A stretch of 64,000 nt of DNA from contig NZ_CP100604.1 of assembly GCF_031202265.1 (NCBI RefSeq), forward strand, positions 7,298,501-7,362,500. Direction: 5' to 3'. Position 1 is the first letter of the stretch, and each line of letters opens with the position of its first letter. The notes beneath the pieces were generated by a model. The model saw only the letters and a list, made by a program, of their open reading frames with translations. It did not search any database and was not told the DNA's origin. Source of the DNA: Bradyrhizobium sp. Ash2021 (GTDB lineage Bacteria; Pseudomonadota; Alphaproteobacteria; Rhizobiales; Xanthobacteraceae). Shown in pieces: positions 34,006 to 43,592 of this stretch. Made by a program: the position numbers and the translations under genes.

Positions 34006-37000
34006 ATGGCGTGGCGTGATGACAAAGCTCGCGCGACCCTGATCCGCGAGGCAGCGGCAAGCATGCAGCCGGGCAAGACGCCCCGGGCCTTTGCCGAGCT
34101 TCTGTTCGACCACACCAATATCGAGGACCTCGCCAACTACGATGCGGCTTCCCTGGCCCTCCTCGCAGAACAGGCCTGGGAACATGTGCAGCGATGCACG
34201 GCGGGCAGTGCCGATATCCGCGTTATCAATCCGATGCTGCCGGACGGGCGCGAGATTTCCGTGCTCGAAGTTCTCAACGACAACATGCCCTTCCTGTTCG
34301 ATTCCACCATGGCGGAGCTCGCCGAGCAGGGCATCGAAGTCACGCTGGTCGCCCACCCGATCATCGCCGTCGAGCGCGATGAGCAAGGCAAACTCCTGCG
34401 TTTCTACGGCGAGGCGCTGCCAGATGGGGCAAGAGGCGAGCGCGAAAGCCTGATCCATTTCCACATCGCGCGTCTGGACGCCGATGCCGACCGCCAGAAG
34501 CTGATCGAAGGCCTCACCAAAACGTTTAGCGACGTGCGCGCCTGCGTCACCGACTGGCGAGCCATGCGCGCCCGTGTCGAACAGGCTATCAAGACCTTCA
34601 GCTCCAGTCCCCCGCCGCTGCCGATCGACGAGGTCGCCGAAGCCAGCCAGTTCCTGCAATGGCTCTGCGCCGACAATTTCACCTTCCTGGGCCTGCGCGA
34701 ATATCGCTTTTCGCCCGACACTGTTGCGCCGGACGACATCTCTACCGGCGAAGGCCTCGGCATCTTGCGCGATCCGGATGTGAAGGTCCTGCGCCGCGGC
34801 ACCGAAATGGTGGTGATGACGCCGGAAATCCGCGAATTCATGCGCGAGCCGACCGTTCTCATGGTGGTCAAGGCGAACGTAAGCAGCCGCGTTCATCGCC
34901 GTGTCCGCATGGATTATGTCGGCATCAAGCTTTATACGCCCGACGGCCGACTCGAAGGCGAATTGCGCGTCGTCGGCCTGTTCACCTCGGGCGCCTATAC
35001 CCGCTCGGCGCGGCAGATCCCCTATGTCCGCCACAAGGTGGCGCAGGTGCTCGAGCGCGCCGGCTTCGATGCGGACAGCCACTCAGGCAAGGCCGTCCAG
35101 CATATCCTCGAAGAATATCCGCGCGACGAACTCTTCCAGGTCGATGCCGAGACGCTCTACAATTTCGTCATGGAAATCCTGGTGCTCTATGAGCGACCCC
35201 GCGTGCGGGCGCTGACACGGACCGACAAATTCGACCGCTTCGTCTCCGTCCTCGTCTTCATTCCGCGCGAGAAATATGACACCGATGTGCGTACGCGCAT
35301 AGCGGCCTTCCTGGCGCAAGTCTATGAGGGGCGCCTTGCAGCCTCCTACGTCTCTTTCCCCGAAGGATCGCTTGTCCGGGTCCACTACATCATCGGGCGC
35401 TACGAGGGCGATACGCCTGTCATCGCGCGCGCGACGCTGGAAGCCGAGATCAGCGCCATCGCCGCGACCTGGGGCGACAAGCTGAAAGCCGCGCTCGCCA
35501 CCTCCACTGACGGCATGCGGGCCCGCATGCTCGCCAATCGTTATGCCCGTGCCTTCACCGGGGGCTATACAGAAGCCTTTGGCACCTCGCAGGCGACTGC
35601 CGATATCGCGACCATCGAAAAGCTCACCTCGGCTCGTCCGGTGGCGATTTCGGTCTACCGCATCGAGGGCGAGGACGATCCGACGCGCTTCGGCCTCAAG
35701 GTCTTCTCGCGCGGCGCGCCCATGTCGCTGTCCTACCGGGTGCCGGTGATCGAAAATCATGGCCTGCGCGTCGTCAACGAACGCACCTATCAGATAGTGC
35801 CCAGCGCGACGCCGGCACCCGCCCCGGTTTGGCTGCACGATATGACGATCGAGGCCAACGACGGCAAGCCGATCGTTATCAACACGGAATTCAACCATCG
35901 CCTGGAAGCCTCGATCATGGCGGTGGCAGGTGATCGCACCGAATCCGACGGTTACAACGCCCTCATTCTGCGGACCGCCCTGAGCTGGCGCGAAATTTCG
36001 GCCATCCGGGCCCTCTCCCGCTACCTGCGCCAGATCCGCGCGCCGTTCAGCCAGGACTATATGTGGGAGACTTTGCGTAAGAACAGCGCGATCACCACCA
36101 GCATTGTCGCTCTGTTCCAGGCCCGCCTCGACCCGCGCTTCGTCGCCACCGATGCCGAGCGGTCCGCACGCCAGACGGCCATCCTCGCCGAAATCGAGGA
36201 GCAGCTCAAATCGGTCGCCTCGCTCGACGAAGACCGCATCCTGCGCCTTTTCACCAATCTGGTGCAGGCCACCATCCGCACCAATCTGTGGCAGATCGGC
36301 CAGGACGGGCATCCGCGTCCGGTGATCTCCTTCAAATTCGAAGCCCGCAAGATCGAGGACCTGCCGGCGCCGCGGCCGCTTTACGAGATTTTCGTCTATT
36401 CGCCGCGTGTCGAAGGAATCCATCTGCGCTTCGGCAAGGTGGCGCGCGGCGGCTTGCGCTGGTCCGACCGGCCGCAGGATTTCCGCACCGAGATCCTCGG
36501 CCTGGTCAAGGCACAGCAGGTCAAGAATGCCGTCATCGTGCCGGTCGGCGCCAAAGGCGGCTTCGTGCCCAAACGCCTGCCGCCACCCTCCGATCGCGAT
36601 GCCTTTATGGCCGAAGGCACCGAAGCCTATCGCATCTTCGTGCGCTCGCTGCTCGAACTCACCGATAATCTCGATGGCGATACCATCGTGCCGCCCGACA
36701 ATACCGTGCGTCACGATGGCGATGACCCCTATCTCGTCGTCGCCGCCGACAAGGGCACCGCCACCTTTTCCGACATCGCCAATGCAATCTCGACCGAGAA
36801 GAGCCATTGGCTTGGCGATGCTTTCGCCTCCGGCGGCAGCCAGGGCTATGACCACAAGAAGATGGGCATCACCGCGCGCGGTGCGTGGGAAGCCGTCAAG
36901 CGCCATTTCCGCGAGCTCGGCGCCGATATCCAGACCGTGCCCTTCATCGCGGCCGGTGTGGGCGACATGTCCGGCGACGTCTTCGGCAACGGCATGCTGC

Positions 37001-38826
37001 TGTCGCCGGCGACCAGGCTGGTCGCGGCTTTCGATCACCGCGACATCTTCATCGATCCCTCGCCCGACCCGGCTATCAGCCATGCCGAGCGCCTGCGCAT
37101 GTTCAACCTGCCCCGGTCGAGCTGGCAGGACTACGACAAGTCGCTGATCTCGCAGGGCGGCGGTGTGTTCTCGCGTTCGCTCAAGGCAATTCCGCTCGCA
37201 CTGGAAGTGCGGGCGTTGCTCGATCTCGATAGGCCGCAAGCCACACCCTTCGAGGTGATGAGGGCAATCCTCAAGGCACGCGTCGACCTGCTCTGGTTTG
37301 GCGGCATCGGCACCTATATCCGCGCTTCGGGGGAAAGCGACGATCAGGTCGGCGATCGCACCAATGATCCGATCCGTGTCACCGGCGCGGATGTCCGCGC
37401 CCGGGTGGTCGGCGAAGGCGCCAATCTCGGCGCGACCCAGCGCGGCCGCATCGAAGCGGCACAGAAAGGCATCAAGCTCAACACCGACGCCATCGACAAT
37501 TCGGCCGGGGTCAACACCTCCGACGTCGAGGTCAATCTCAAGATCGCGTTGGCGCGCCCCGAACGCGATGGACGCCTCAGTCCGAACGACCGCAACAGCC
37601 TGCTTGCCGCCATGACCGACGAGGTCGGCCGACTCGTGCTACGCAACAATTATCTGCAGACGCTGGCGCTTTCGCTGGCCGAACGCAAGGGTGCGGCCGA
37701 GAACGGCTTCCTGGCCCGCCTGATGCAATCACTGGAGCAGCGCGGCCTCCTTGACCGCGCTGTGGAGTTCCTGCCCGACGATGTTGCAATCACCGAGCGC
37801 AGCCGGCGCGGTCAGCCCTTTACGCGGCCGGAACTTGCCGTGCTGCTCGCTTACGCCAAGCTGACGCTCTACGACGATCTGCTCGCCAGCGGCGTGCCCA
37901 ACGATCCCTATCTCGCCCGCGAATTGTCCCAATACTTCCCACGCGAGGTTCGGGACAAATTCCCCGACTCGGTGGAATTCCATCGCCTTCGGCGGGAGAT
38001 CATCTCCACTAATCTCGCCAATGCCGTGATCAATCGCGGCGGACCGGCTTGCGTGGTGCGCCTGATCGACGAGACCGATGCCGACGTGCCCACCATCGCC
38101 ATGGCCTTCGTGGCGGTGGATGAATCCTACGGTCTCAATCGGCTGAACGACGCGATTGATGCGCTCGACAACAGGATCGACGGTCAATTGCAGCTTGGCC
38201 TCTACGCCGCGGTTCAGGATCTGCTGCACTCCCGCGTGGTCTGGTATGTGCGCAATGTTGATTTCAGCGCCGGTCTGGAAGCCGTGATCTCGCGCTTCGG
38301 CCCCAGCATCCGTGAGATCGCCGCCGGGCTCGACAATGCCCTGCCGCAGGATATCCAGGCCGCGCGCAGCAAGCGCCGGCAAGACTTGACCGATGGCGGC
38401 GTCCCGGCGGAACTTGCCGGCGAACTTGCCGATCTCGACACCCTGGTCTCCGCACCCGATATCGTAACGGTCGCAGAGCGCACCAACCGCGTCATCGGCG
38501 ATACCGCCACGACCTTCTTCGCCGCCGAGGCCTATTTCGGTCTCGACCGCATCATCGCCGCCGCACGCGGCGTGACGGCGAACGATTTTTTCGAACGTCT
38601 CGCCATCGACCGCGCCGTTGACCAGATCGCCGCCGCCGAAAGAAGACTGGTCGCCGATATGCTTGCAAACGGCAAATCCGGCAACCAGGCCGCAGAGAAC
38701 TGGCTCGCGGCCCATCCCAAAGCTACGCGCATCCGCCGTTCGGTCGAGGAGATCGCTACCAGCGGCCTGACGCTCGCCAAGCTGACGGTGGGGGCGAATT
38801 TGCTGGGGGATTTGGTGAAGGGCTGA
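34006..38826 (+). CDS. gdhB: NAD-specific glutamate dehydrogenase, large (about 180 kDa) type
   Basis: A 1606-residue enzyme that oxidatively deaminates glutamate to 2-oxoglutarate and ammonium, linking nitrogen and carbon catabolism. The length matches the large bacterial NAD-GDH class. The catalytic domain lies in the middle: RWSDRPQDFRTEILGLVKAQ, VPVGAKGGFVPK with the active-site lysine, and AAGVGDMSGDVFGNGMLLSP. The N-terminal 700 residues hold ACT-like and regulatory segments. I use ATG 34006 because AGGGAGG precedes it by seven bases; ATG 33871 and 33922 are in frame upstream. It stands alone in its transcription unit. Confidence 0.93.
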   Translation: MAWRDDKARATLIREAAASMQPGKTPRAFAELLFDHTNIEDLANYDAASLALLAEQAWEHVQRCTAGSADIRVINPMLPDGREISVLEVLNDNMPFLFDSTMAELAEQGIEVTLVAHPIIAVERDEQGKLLRFYGEALPDGARGERESLIHFHIARLDADADRQKLIEGLTKTFSDVRACVTDWRAMRARVEQAIKTFSSSPPPLPIDEVAEASQFLQWLCADNFTFLGLREYRFSPDTVAPDDISTGEGLGILRDPDVKVLRRGTEMVVMTPEIREFMREPTVLMVVKANVSSRVHRRVRMDYVGIKLYTPDGRLEGELRVVGLFTSGAYTRSARQIPYVRHKVAQVLERAGFDADSHSGKAVQHILEEYPRDELFQVDAETLYNFVMEILVLYERPRVRALTRTDKFDRFVSVLVFIPREKYDTDVRTRIAAFLAQVYEGRLAASYVSFPEGSLVRVHYIIGRYEGDTPVIARATLEAEISAIAATWGDKLKAALATSTDGMRARMLANRYARAFTGGYTEAFGTSQATADIATIEKLTSARPVAISVYRIEGEDDPTRFGLKVFSRGAPMSLSYRVPVIENHGLRVVNERTYQIVPSATPAPAPVWLHDMTIEANDGKPIVINTEFNHRLEASIMAVAGDRTESDGYNALILRTALSWREISAIRALSRYLRQIRAPFSQDYMWETLRKNSAITTSIVALFQARLDPRFVATDAERSARQTAILAEIEEQLKSVASLDEDRILRLFTNLVQATIRTNLWQIGQDGHPRPVISFKFEARKIEDLPAPRPLYEIFVYSPRVEGIHLRFGKVARGGLRWSDRPQDFRTEILGLVKAQQVKNAVIVPVGAKGGFVPKRLPPPSDRDAFMAEGTEAYRIFVRSLLELTDNLDGDTIVPPDNTVRHDGDDPYLVVAADKGTATFSDIANAISTEKSHWLGDAFASGGSQGYDHKKMGITARGAWEAVKRHFRELGADIQTVPFIAAGVGDMSGDVFGNGMLLSPATRLVAAFDHRDIFIDPSPDPAISHAERLRMFNLPRSSWQDYDKSLISQGGGVFSRSLKAIPLALEVRALLDLDRPQATPFEVMRAILKARVDLLWFGGIGTYIRASGESDDQVGDRTNDPIRVTGADVRARVVGEGANLGATQRGRIEAAQKGIKLNTDAIDNSAGVNTSDVEVNLKIALARPERDGRLSPNDRNSLLAAMTDEVGRLVLRNNYLQTLALSLAERKGAAENGFLARLMQSLEQRGLLDRAVEFLPDDVAITERSRRGQPFTRPELAVLLAYAKLTLYDDLLASGVPNDPYLARELSQYFPREVRDKFPDSVEFHRLRREIISTNLANAVINRGGPACVVRLIDETDADVPTIAMAFVAVDESYGLNRLNDAIDALDNRIDGQLQLGLYAAVQDLLHSRVVWYVRNVDFSAGLEAVISRFGPSIREIAAGLDNALPQDIQAARSKRRQDLTDGGVPAELAGELADLDTLVSAPDIVTVAERTNRVIGDTATTFFAAEAYFGLDRIIAAARGVTANDFFERLAIDRAVDQIAAAERRLVADMLANGKSGNQAAENWLAAHPKATRIRRSVEEIATSGLTLAKLTVGANLLGDLVKG

Positions 38827-38971
38827 GAGCGGCTGACGGGACAAGGTGCCTGATGACAGTCTCTATTGGTTGTGGGACCCTGCCGTCGGGCCATACCCAA
38901 AAGTTGGCTTGGCGGGCGCTCGCAAAGCCGGATAGAAGAGGCCCTCAACAAGAAGCCTGGGAGAAAAAACC

Positions 38972-40183
38972 ATGAAATCACTCGCAGCCGCGGTCGCGGC
39001 CGGCCTTGCACTCGCCGTATCCGGCGGCACAGCGAGCGCGCAAATTTCCGATGACGTCGTCAAGATCGGCGTGCTGACCGACATGTCCAGCCTCTATGCC
39101 GATGCGACCGGCAAGGGTTCGCTGGCCGCGGTGCAGATGGCGGTCGCCGACTATGGCGGCAAGGTGAAAGGCAAGCCGGTCGAGGTGGTCGCCGCCGACC
39201 ATCAGAACAAACCGGACGTCGGCGTCAGCATCGCCCGCAACTGGTACGACAACGACAAGGTGGACGCGATCTTCGACGTGCCGACCTCCTCGGTCGCGCT
39301 GCCGGTCTCCGCGCTGACGCGCGAAAAGAACAAGATCAACATCAATTCCGGCGGCGGCTCTTCTGATATCACCGGCGTCGCCTGTTCACCCAATACCGTG
39401 CACTGGACCTACGACACCTATGCGCTGTCCAACGTCGCCGGCAAGGCGATGGTCAAGCGCGGCGAAGACACCTGGTTCTTCGTCACCGCCGACTACGCCT
39501 TCGGCATGGCGCTGGAGCGCGACGCCGCCAATGTCGTCAAGGAGAGCGGCGGCAAGGTGCTCGGCGACGTGCGCCATCCCCTCAACTCGTCCGACTTCTC
39601 CTCCTTCCTGCTGCAGGCGCAGGCTTCGAAGGCCAAGGTGATCGGACTTGCCAATGCCGGCGGCGACACCACCAATGCGCTGAAGCAGGCGGCGGAATTC
39701 GGCATCATCCAGGGCGGCCAGAAGATGATCGCGCTGCTGATGGAGATCACCGACACCCACTCGCTCGGCGCCAAGGCGACCCAGGGCCTGATCGTCACCG
39801 ACGCGTTCTACTGGGACATGAACGATGAGACCCGCGCGTTCTCGAAACGCTTCAACGAGAAGGTCGGCCACATGCCGACCATGATCCAGGCCGGGCTTTA
39901 TTCGGCGACCATGCATTATCTGAAGGCGATCGAGGCGATCGGATCGGATGAGGCACCGAAGGTGATGGCGCAGATGCGCGCGACCCCGGTCAACGACTTC
40001 TTCGCCAAGAACGGCAAGATCCGCATCGACGGCCGCATGGTTCACGACATGTATCTGTTCGAGGTGAAGAAGCCGTCGGAATCGAAGGGCGAATGGGATC
40101 TCTACAAGCTGATCGCCACCGTGCCCGGCGACGAGGCATTCCGCCCGCTCGACAAGGGCGGCTGCCCGCTCGTGACGCATTGA
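38972..40183 (+). CDS. ABC transporter substrate-binding protein, LivK/branched-chain amino acid type
   Basis: A 403-residue periplasmic binding protein. The signal peptide (MKSLAAAVAAGLALAVSGGT, cleavage near ASA) is followed by VVKIGVLTDMSSLYADATGK, the peripla-BP-6 start, and ADYAFGMALERDAANVVKES. Bradyrhizobium genomes hold very many of these, serving amino acids, amides and aromatic acids, so the ligand cannot be named. No permease or ATPase genes are adjacent, so it is an orphan that must share a transporter. GGGAGAAAA precedes ATG 38972. Confidence 0.92.
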   Translation: MKSLAAAVAAGLALAVSGGTASAQISDDVVKIGVLTDMSSLYADATGKGSLAAVQMAVADYGGKVKGKPVEVVAADHQNKPDVGVSIARNWYDNDKVDAIFDVPTSSVALPVSALTREKNKININSGGGSSDITGVACSPNTVHWTYDTYALSNVAGKAMVKRGEDTWFFVTADYAFGMALERDAANVVKESGGKVLGDVRHPLNSSDFSSFLLQAQASKAKVIGLANAGGDTTNALKQAAEFGIIQGGQKMIALLMEITDTHSLGAKATQGLIVTDAFYWDMNDETRAFSKRFNEKVGHMPTMIQAGLYSATMHYLKAIEAIGSDEAPKVMAQMRATPVNDFFAKNGKIRIDGRMVHDMYLFEVKKPSESKGEWDLYKLIATVPGDEAFRPLDKGGCPLVTH

Positions 40184-40193
40184 TATCTTTCGT

Positions 40194-40384
40194 CTCCCTC
40201 TCCCCGCTCTTCGCGGGGAGAGGGCGTAGGCGGCCTACGGCCGCCGTTCTTGATAGAAGAACGCCGATGCTTCGCATCGGCTATGGTGAGGGGCTCTTTC
40301 CACACACCCGGACTCGCGGAGAGTCCCCCTCACCCGAAATTCGCTAGCGCGAATTTCGGCCTCTCCCCGCAAGCGGGCGAGGCA
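40194..40384. repeat. dispersed palindromic repeat, family R3, copy b (expanded)
   Basis: CCCTCTCCCCGCTCTTCGCG opens, and GGCCTCTCCCCGCAAGCGGG closes. Inside are extra small palindromes: GTAGGCGGCCTACGGCCGCC, GTTCTTGATAGAAGAAC, CGATGCTTCGCATCG and CGAAATTCGCTAGCGCGAATTTCG in parts. This makes it longer than copies a and c and suggests stepwise insertion of small hairpins. Confidence 0.85.
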
Positions 40385-40417
40385 AGCAAGCCTCGGCGCT
40401 CACGGACTTCCCAACTC

Positions 40418-40633
40418 TTACGAACCCTCGAACTTGAACGAGACTTTCAACTTGGCGCGATAGGCTTCGATCTTGCCCTTGGCGTCCAATTGCAGATCGA
40501 GCTGGACCACCTCGGCGACACGAAGATCGCGCAAGGATTTTCCGGCCCGGTTGACGGCCACCGCGGCCGCCTTTTCCCAGGAATCCTTGCTGGTACCGAT
40601 CAGCTCAATGACCTTGTAGACGCTATCCGCCAT
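40418..40633 (-). CDS. dodecin family protein
   Basis: A 71-residue protein that begins MADSVYKVIELIGTSKDSWE and contains AGKSLRDLRVAEVVQLDLQL. This is the full length and pattern of bacterial dodecins: twelve-subunit hollow spheres that store and protect flavins (FMN/riboflavin) in the cytoplasm. The usual flavin-stacking Trp region is represented by SWEKAAAVAVNRA. It is a single gene, read leftward towards the R3 repeat. Confidence 0.93.
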   Translation of the reverse strand: MADSVYKVIELIGTSKDSWEKAAAVAVNRAGKSLRDLRVAEVVQLDLQLDAKGKIEAYRAKLKVSFKFEGS

Positions 40634-40752
40634 GTCGTCCTCCCGTTGTTGTCAGGCAGGACGCAGGTGCTCCTGCCGCGAGCAGAGCCTAACATCGGGA
40701 CATCGGCGCTGATAGGATGCGGTGCAGCATTCGGATGACCGCAAATTGATCG

Positions 40753-40803
40753 CGTCATGCCCGGCCATTGCCGTCCGAAAGACGGCTGTGCCCGGCCATG
40801 ACG
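40753..40803. repeat. dispersed palindromic repeat, family R6, copy a
   Basis: CGTCATGCCCGGCCATTGCC with CCGTCCGAAAGACGGC in the centre and GCCCGGCCATGACG at the end. Related copies lie at 45913-45963 and 53104-53227. Confidence 0.75.
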
Positions 40804-40822
40804 ATGTGGAGAGATACCGAAC

Positions 40823-40850
40823 AAAAAACGCGCCCGGTCGCCGGGCGCGT
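40823..40850 (-). terminator. Rho-independent terminator of the PRC-barrel gene
   Basis: On the minus strand, ACGCGCCCGG pairs with CCGGGCGCGT around CGA and is followed by six T. Confidence 0.88.
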
Positions 40851-40889
40851 TTCCATGAGTCATTCAAATTCTCGCAACTTCTCGCGGAC

Positions 40890-41435
40890 TTACTCCGTCG
40901 AATATTTGAACTCGGGCATTGCCTTCAACTCATCCTTGGTCGCGTTGTACACGGCATGATCGGGATACCAGGGATTTGGCTTCGCCGTGATGGCCGCGCC
41001 GGGCGCGGTATTGGTGGTCGCCGCCCCCGTGGTCGTAGTCGTGGACGGCCTGGCTCCGCCTGTATTCGGCAGGTTGGCTGCGCCGGTGTAGACGATCGGC
41101 TCGTTGACGAACTTGACCTTGTCGAACGATATCGCGACCAGATGTTCGCCGACGCCGAGGAAGCCGCCGACGCCGATCACGACGGCCTTGATATTTCCGC
41201 TCTTGTCGGTCAGGAGGTCGTTGATCGAGCCGACGCTTTCATTCTTGTCGTTGTAGACGCTGAGCCCGACCACCTTCGACGCACGCCAGTTGCCCCGGAA
41301 CGACAACGAGGTATCGGATGCGGCGGCCGGCGCCATGTTGCTGCGGTCGGTGGTCGCGGTCGGCGTCTGCGCGAACGCGACACTTGCCAGCAACGCAGAA
41401 CCGGCCAAGCCGGCGATGGTATATTTGGCTAACAT
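40890..41435 (-). CDS. exported PRC-barrel domain protein
   Basis: A 181-residue protein. The signal peptide MLAKYTIAGLAGSALLASVA is cut after AFA or nearby. The PRC barrel (about residues 50-110) reads ASKVVGLSVYNDKNESVGSI and VIGVGGFLGVGEHLVAISFD. A Thr-rich linker and the ending DELKAMPEFKYSTE follow. PRC-barrel proteins bind partners or RNA; exported alphaproteobacterial ones are abundant and mostly unassigned. A second PRC-barrel gene lies 75 bases upstream in the same direction, and a clear terminator lies downstream. Confidence 0.87.
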   Translation of the reverse strand: MLAKYTIAGLAGSALLASVAFAQTPTATTDRSNMAPAAASDTSLSFRGNWRASKVVGLSVYNDKNESVGSINDLLTDKSGNIKAVVIGVGGFLGVGEHLVAISFDKVKFVNEPIVYTGAANLPNTGGARPSTTTTTGAATTNTAPGAAITAKPNPWYPDHAVYNATKDELKAMPEFKYSTE

Positions 41436-41510
41436 ATCGGTTCTCCTCAGTTCGAAAGATGATACTGAGAAAACCCGTCATCTCGACAACGGTTCCAAGG
41501 GAAGACGCGC

Positions 41511-41888
41511 TCAGAAACCGGCCCAATACGGCGGTATGCCGTAATAGCGATGCAGTTCCGCTTCCTGCGAACGATCGCCCCAGTCGAAATCCTTGTCGGC
41601 GCGGAACGACGGCGCGCGCTTCAACTCGTCATCATCGATGTCGAGTTCATAGGCTTCGACCCTGACATTGTAGCGCAGCCGGCCCCAGGGCAACGGAAGC
41701 AGATTGGTTCCCATGCCGAGAAACCCGCCGAAGCTCAGGATTGCGTAAGAAACCTTGCCGGAGACCTTGTCGATCATCAGCCGTTCGATGTGGCCGATCA
41801 TATCGCCGTTCGGCCGTCGCACCGAAGTGCCCTCGACGCGATCGCTCGCGATCAACTGATGCGGCTTGGTCATGACGTCAGATGCCAT
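41511..41888 (-). CDS. PRC-barrel domain protein, cytoplasmic
   Basis: A 125-residue protein without a signal peptide. VEGTSVRRPNGDMIGHIERL and VSYAILSFGGFLGMGTNLLP give the PRC barrel. The C-terminal DWGDRSQEAELHRYYGIPPY matches the photosynthetic-reaction-centre-H-like stress proteins common in Rhizobiales. GGAGGG precedes ATG 41888 at ideal spacing; an ATG four codons upstream is rejected for that reason. It may be co-transcribed with the exported PRC-barrel gene downstream. Confidence 0.88.
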   Translation of the reverse strand: MASDVMTKPHQLIASDRVEGTSVRRPNGDMIGHIERLMIDKVSGKVSYAILSFGGFLGMGTNLLPLPWGRLRYNVRVEAYELDIDDDELKRAPSFRADKDFDWGDRSQEAELHRYYGIPPYWAGF

Positions 41889-42022
41889 CGGACCCTCCAC
41901 AGATCAATAAATGGCTCAACGTCGCAATCGGCGGCCGGTTCCCGCACTGCGAAATATGCGACAGCCATCCTTCCCCTTCCGGAAAGGATGGCTGCGACGC
42001 GCGTCGGCGCGTCGGCAAGGTG

Positions 42023-42646
42023 TCAGGTCTGGTAGTCGATCAGGAGCGCGGAAAAGGACGAGCTGGTATTGCTCGACGCGCTCGATGTGCCGGTTGCGCT
42101 GTAAGTGCTCGATGACGAGGCCGAGAGCGAGTCCTGCAGCGACTGCAGGAACTGCTTCAGGATGTCGTCGGCAGAAGTGGTGCTCGACGAGCTGCTGCTA
42201 CTGTCGGTCGAAGACGAATCATCGGCCGGCGGCGGGCCGCCGTGGCCGCCATGATGGCCGTGGGTGCCATGAGCGCCGCCTGCGCCATCCGCACCACCGG
42301 GACCACCTGCACCGTCCGTTCCGCCGGGGCCGTTGGCGAACGCGGCCTTGAACACGCCCTGCAATTCGGTGGCCTGGTCGCTGGTCAGCTTGCCGCTGGA
42401 GACTTCGCCATTGATGAGGTCGTCGATCTTGGATTTGAGATCGCCGGACGAAGGCCTGGTGCCGCTCGTCTGGTCGCTGGCCCGGCTGCTCTGCAGCGAG
42501 GTATCGATATCAGTCAGCGCCGACGACAGCGCGTCCTGATCGGACGAGCTGATGGCGCCCGAAGTGACTTCCGACTGCAGCTCAGCCTGCAGCTTCTGAA
42601 GAGGCGACTGGTAGGTGCTGGCGGAGGCCGCCGAGATCGAGGTCAT
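42023..42646 (-). CDS. Ser- and Gly/His-rich low-complexity protein, probably secreted
   Basis: A 207-residue protein. It begins MTSISAASASTYQSPLQKLQ with no classic signal peptide and continues with helical segments (ALSSALTDIDTSL, KIDDLINGEVSSGKLTSDQA). A Gly/His stretch then follows (AGGAHGTHGHHGGHGGPPP), a Ser run, and a helical end ADDILKQFLQSLQDSL before a Ser/Thr-rich tail. The Gly/His block could bind metal ions. The EF-hand-like look of SGKLTSDQATEL is weak. TTGGAG precedes ATG 42646. Family unknown to me. Confidence 0.7.
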   Translation of the reverse strand: MTSISAASASTYQSPLQKLQAELQSEVTSGAISSSDQDALSSALTDIDTSLQSSRASDQTSGTRPSSGDLKSKIDDLINGEVSSGKLTSDQATELQGVFKAAFANGPGGTDGAGGPGGADGAGGAHGTHGHHGGHGGPPPADDSSSTDSSSSSSSTTSADDILKQFLQSLQDSLSASSSSTYSATGTSSASSNTSSSFSALLIDYQT

Positions 42647-42837
42647 GATAGCTCCAAGGTTCTTGGGGAGTTCGCAGAGAGTTCGTGCAAGACGCGCTGA
42701 CGGTGGGGTTAATAATCTTAACGAGGCCTTCTCGCCGCCCACTTGGCCTGTTACCCCCTGTTGCAAGGATCGCGCTGGAAACATTGCGAAACAAAAATCC
42801 TTCGACGAATGCCCCGAATCACGGACAAAAGGTCGGT

Positions 42838-43590
42838 ATGGCCCAGGCAGCACCCAATATCCTAGTCGTCGAGGACGACCGCGAGACGCGGACACTGATC
42901 GCGAAATATCTGCGCACCAACGCCTGCAACGTGACGACGGCAAGCGATGGCCGCGAAATGGTTCGCGCCATGACCGACCACCGCGTCGATCTTTTGATCC
43001 TCGACGTCATGCTGCCGGGCGAGGACGGCTTGAGCCTGTGCCGCAAGGTGCGCGCCGAGTCGCAGACGCCGATCATCATGCTCACCGCGCGCGGCGAGGA
43101 TGTCGACCGCATTCTCGGCCTCGAGATGGGCGCCGACGATTATCTGGCCAAGCCGTTCAACCCACGCGAATTGCTGGCCCGCATCAACGCGGTGCTGCGC
43201 CGGCAGGCCGCGGCCCGCACCGCGAGCGCCACCGAGGGCGCGACCGCGCTGGCATTTCTGGGTTGGCGGATCGATCTGCGGCTGCGGGAGCTGCGCAATC
43301 CCGCCGGCGCGCGGGTGGCCATGACCAGCGCCGAATTCGACCTGCTGCGAACCTTCTGCGAGCGGCCCGGGCGCGTGCTGTCGCGCGACAGCCTGCTCGA
43401 CCTCACCCAGGGCCGCGACGCCGGCTCGTTCGAGCGCAGCATCGACGTGCTGGTCAGCCGGATCCGGCGCAAGATCGAAGCCGATCCGCTAGAACCCACC
43501 ATGATCAAGACGGTGCGTTCGGGTGGCTACATGTTCACCCCGAGGGTTGAACCCATAAGAGTCGAAGCGGTGTCCGCCGCCAGCAACTGA
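42838..43590 (+). CDS. OmpR-family response regulator
   Basis: A 250-residue regulator. The receiver domain has NILVVEDDRETRTLIAKYL with acidic pair near 13-14, phospho-acceptor Asp56 in DLLILDVMLPGEDG, Thr in IIMLTARGED and Lys in DDYLAKPFNP. A winged-helix DNA-binding domain follows (EFDLLRTFCERPGRVLSRDS, RSIDVLVSRIRRKIE, IKTVRSGGYMF). The sensor kinase gene starts two bases after the stop, so the two are one operon. Closest in layout to the OmpR/PhoB type; the target genes are unknown. ATG 42838 is the start of the receiver fold. Confidence 0.93.
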   Translation: MAQAAPNILVVEDDRETRTLIAKYLRTNACNVTTASDGREMVRAMTDHRVDLLILDVMLPGEDGLSLCRKVRAESQTPIIMLTARGEDVDRILGLEMGADDYLAKPFNPRELLARINAVLRRQAAARTASATEGATALAFLGWRIDLRLRELRNPAGARVAMTSAEFDLLRTFCERPGRVLSRDSLLDLTQGRDAGSFERSIDVLVSRIRRKIEADPLEPTMIKTVRSGGYMFTPRVEPIRVEAVSAASN

Positions 43591-43592
43591 TC

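Noticed and set aside
35083..37239. 718-codon ORF on the minus strand
   Set aside because: It is antisense to the conserved core of NAD-glutamate dehydrogenase; high GC keeps the opposite frame open.
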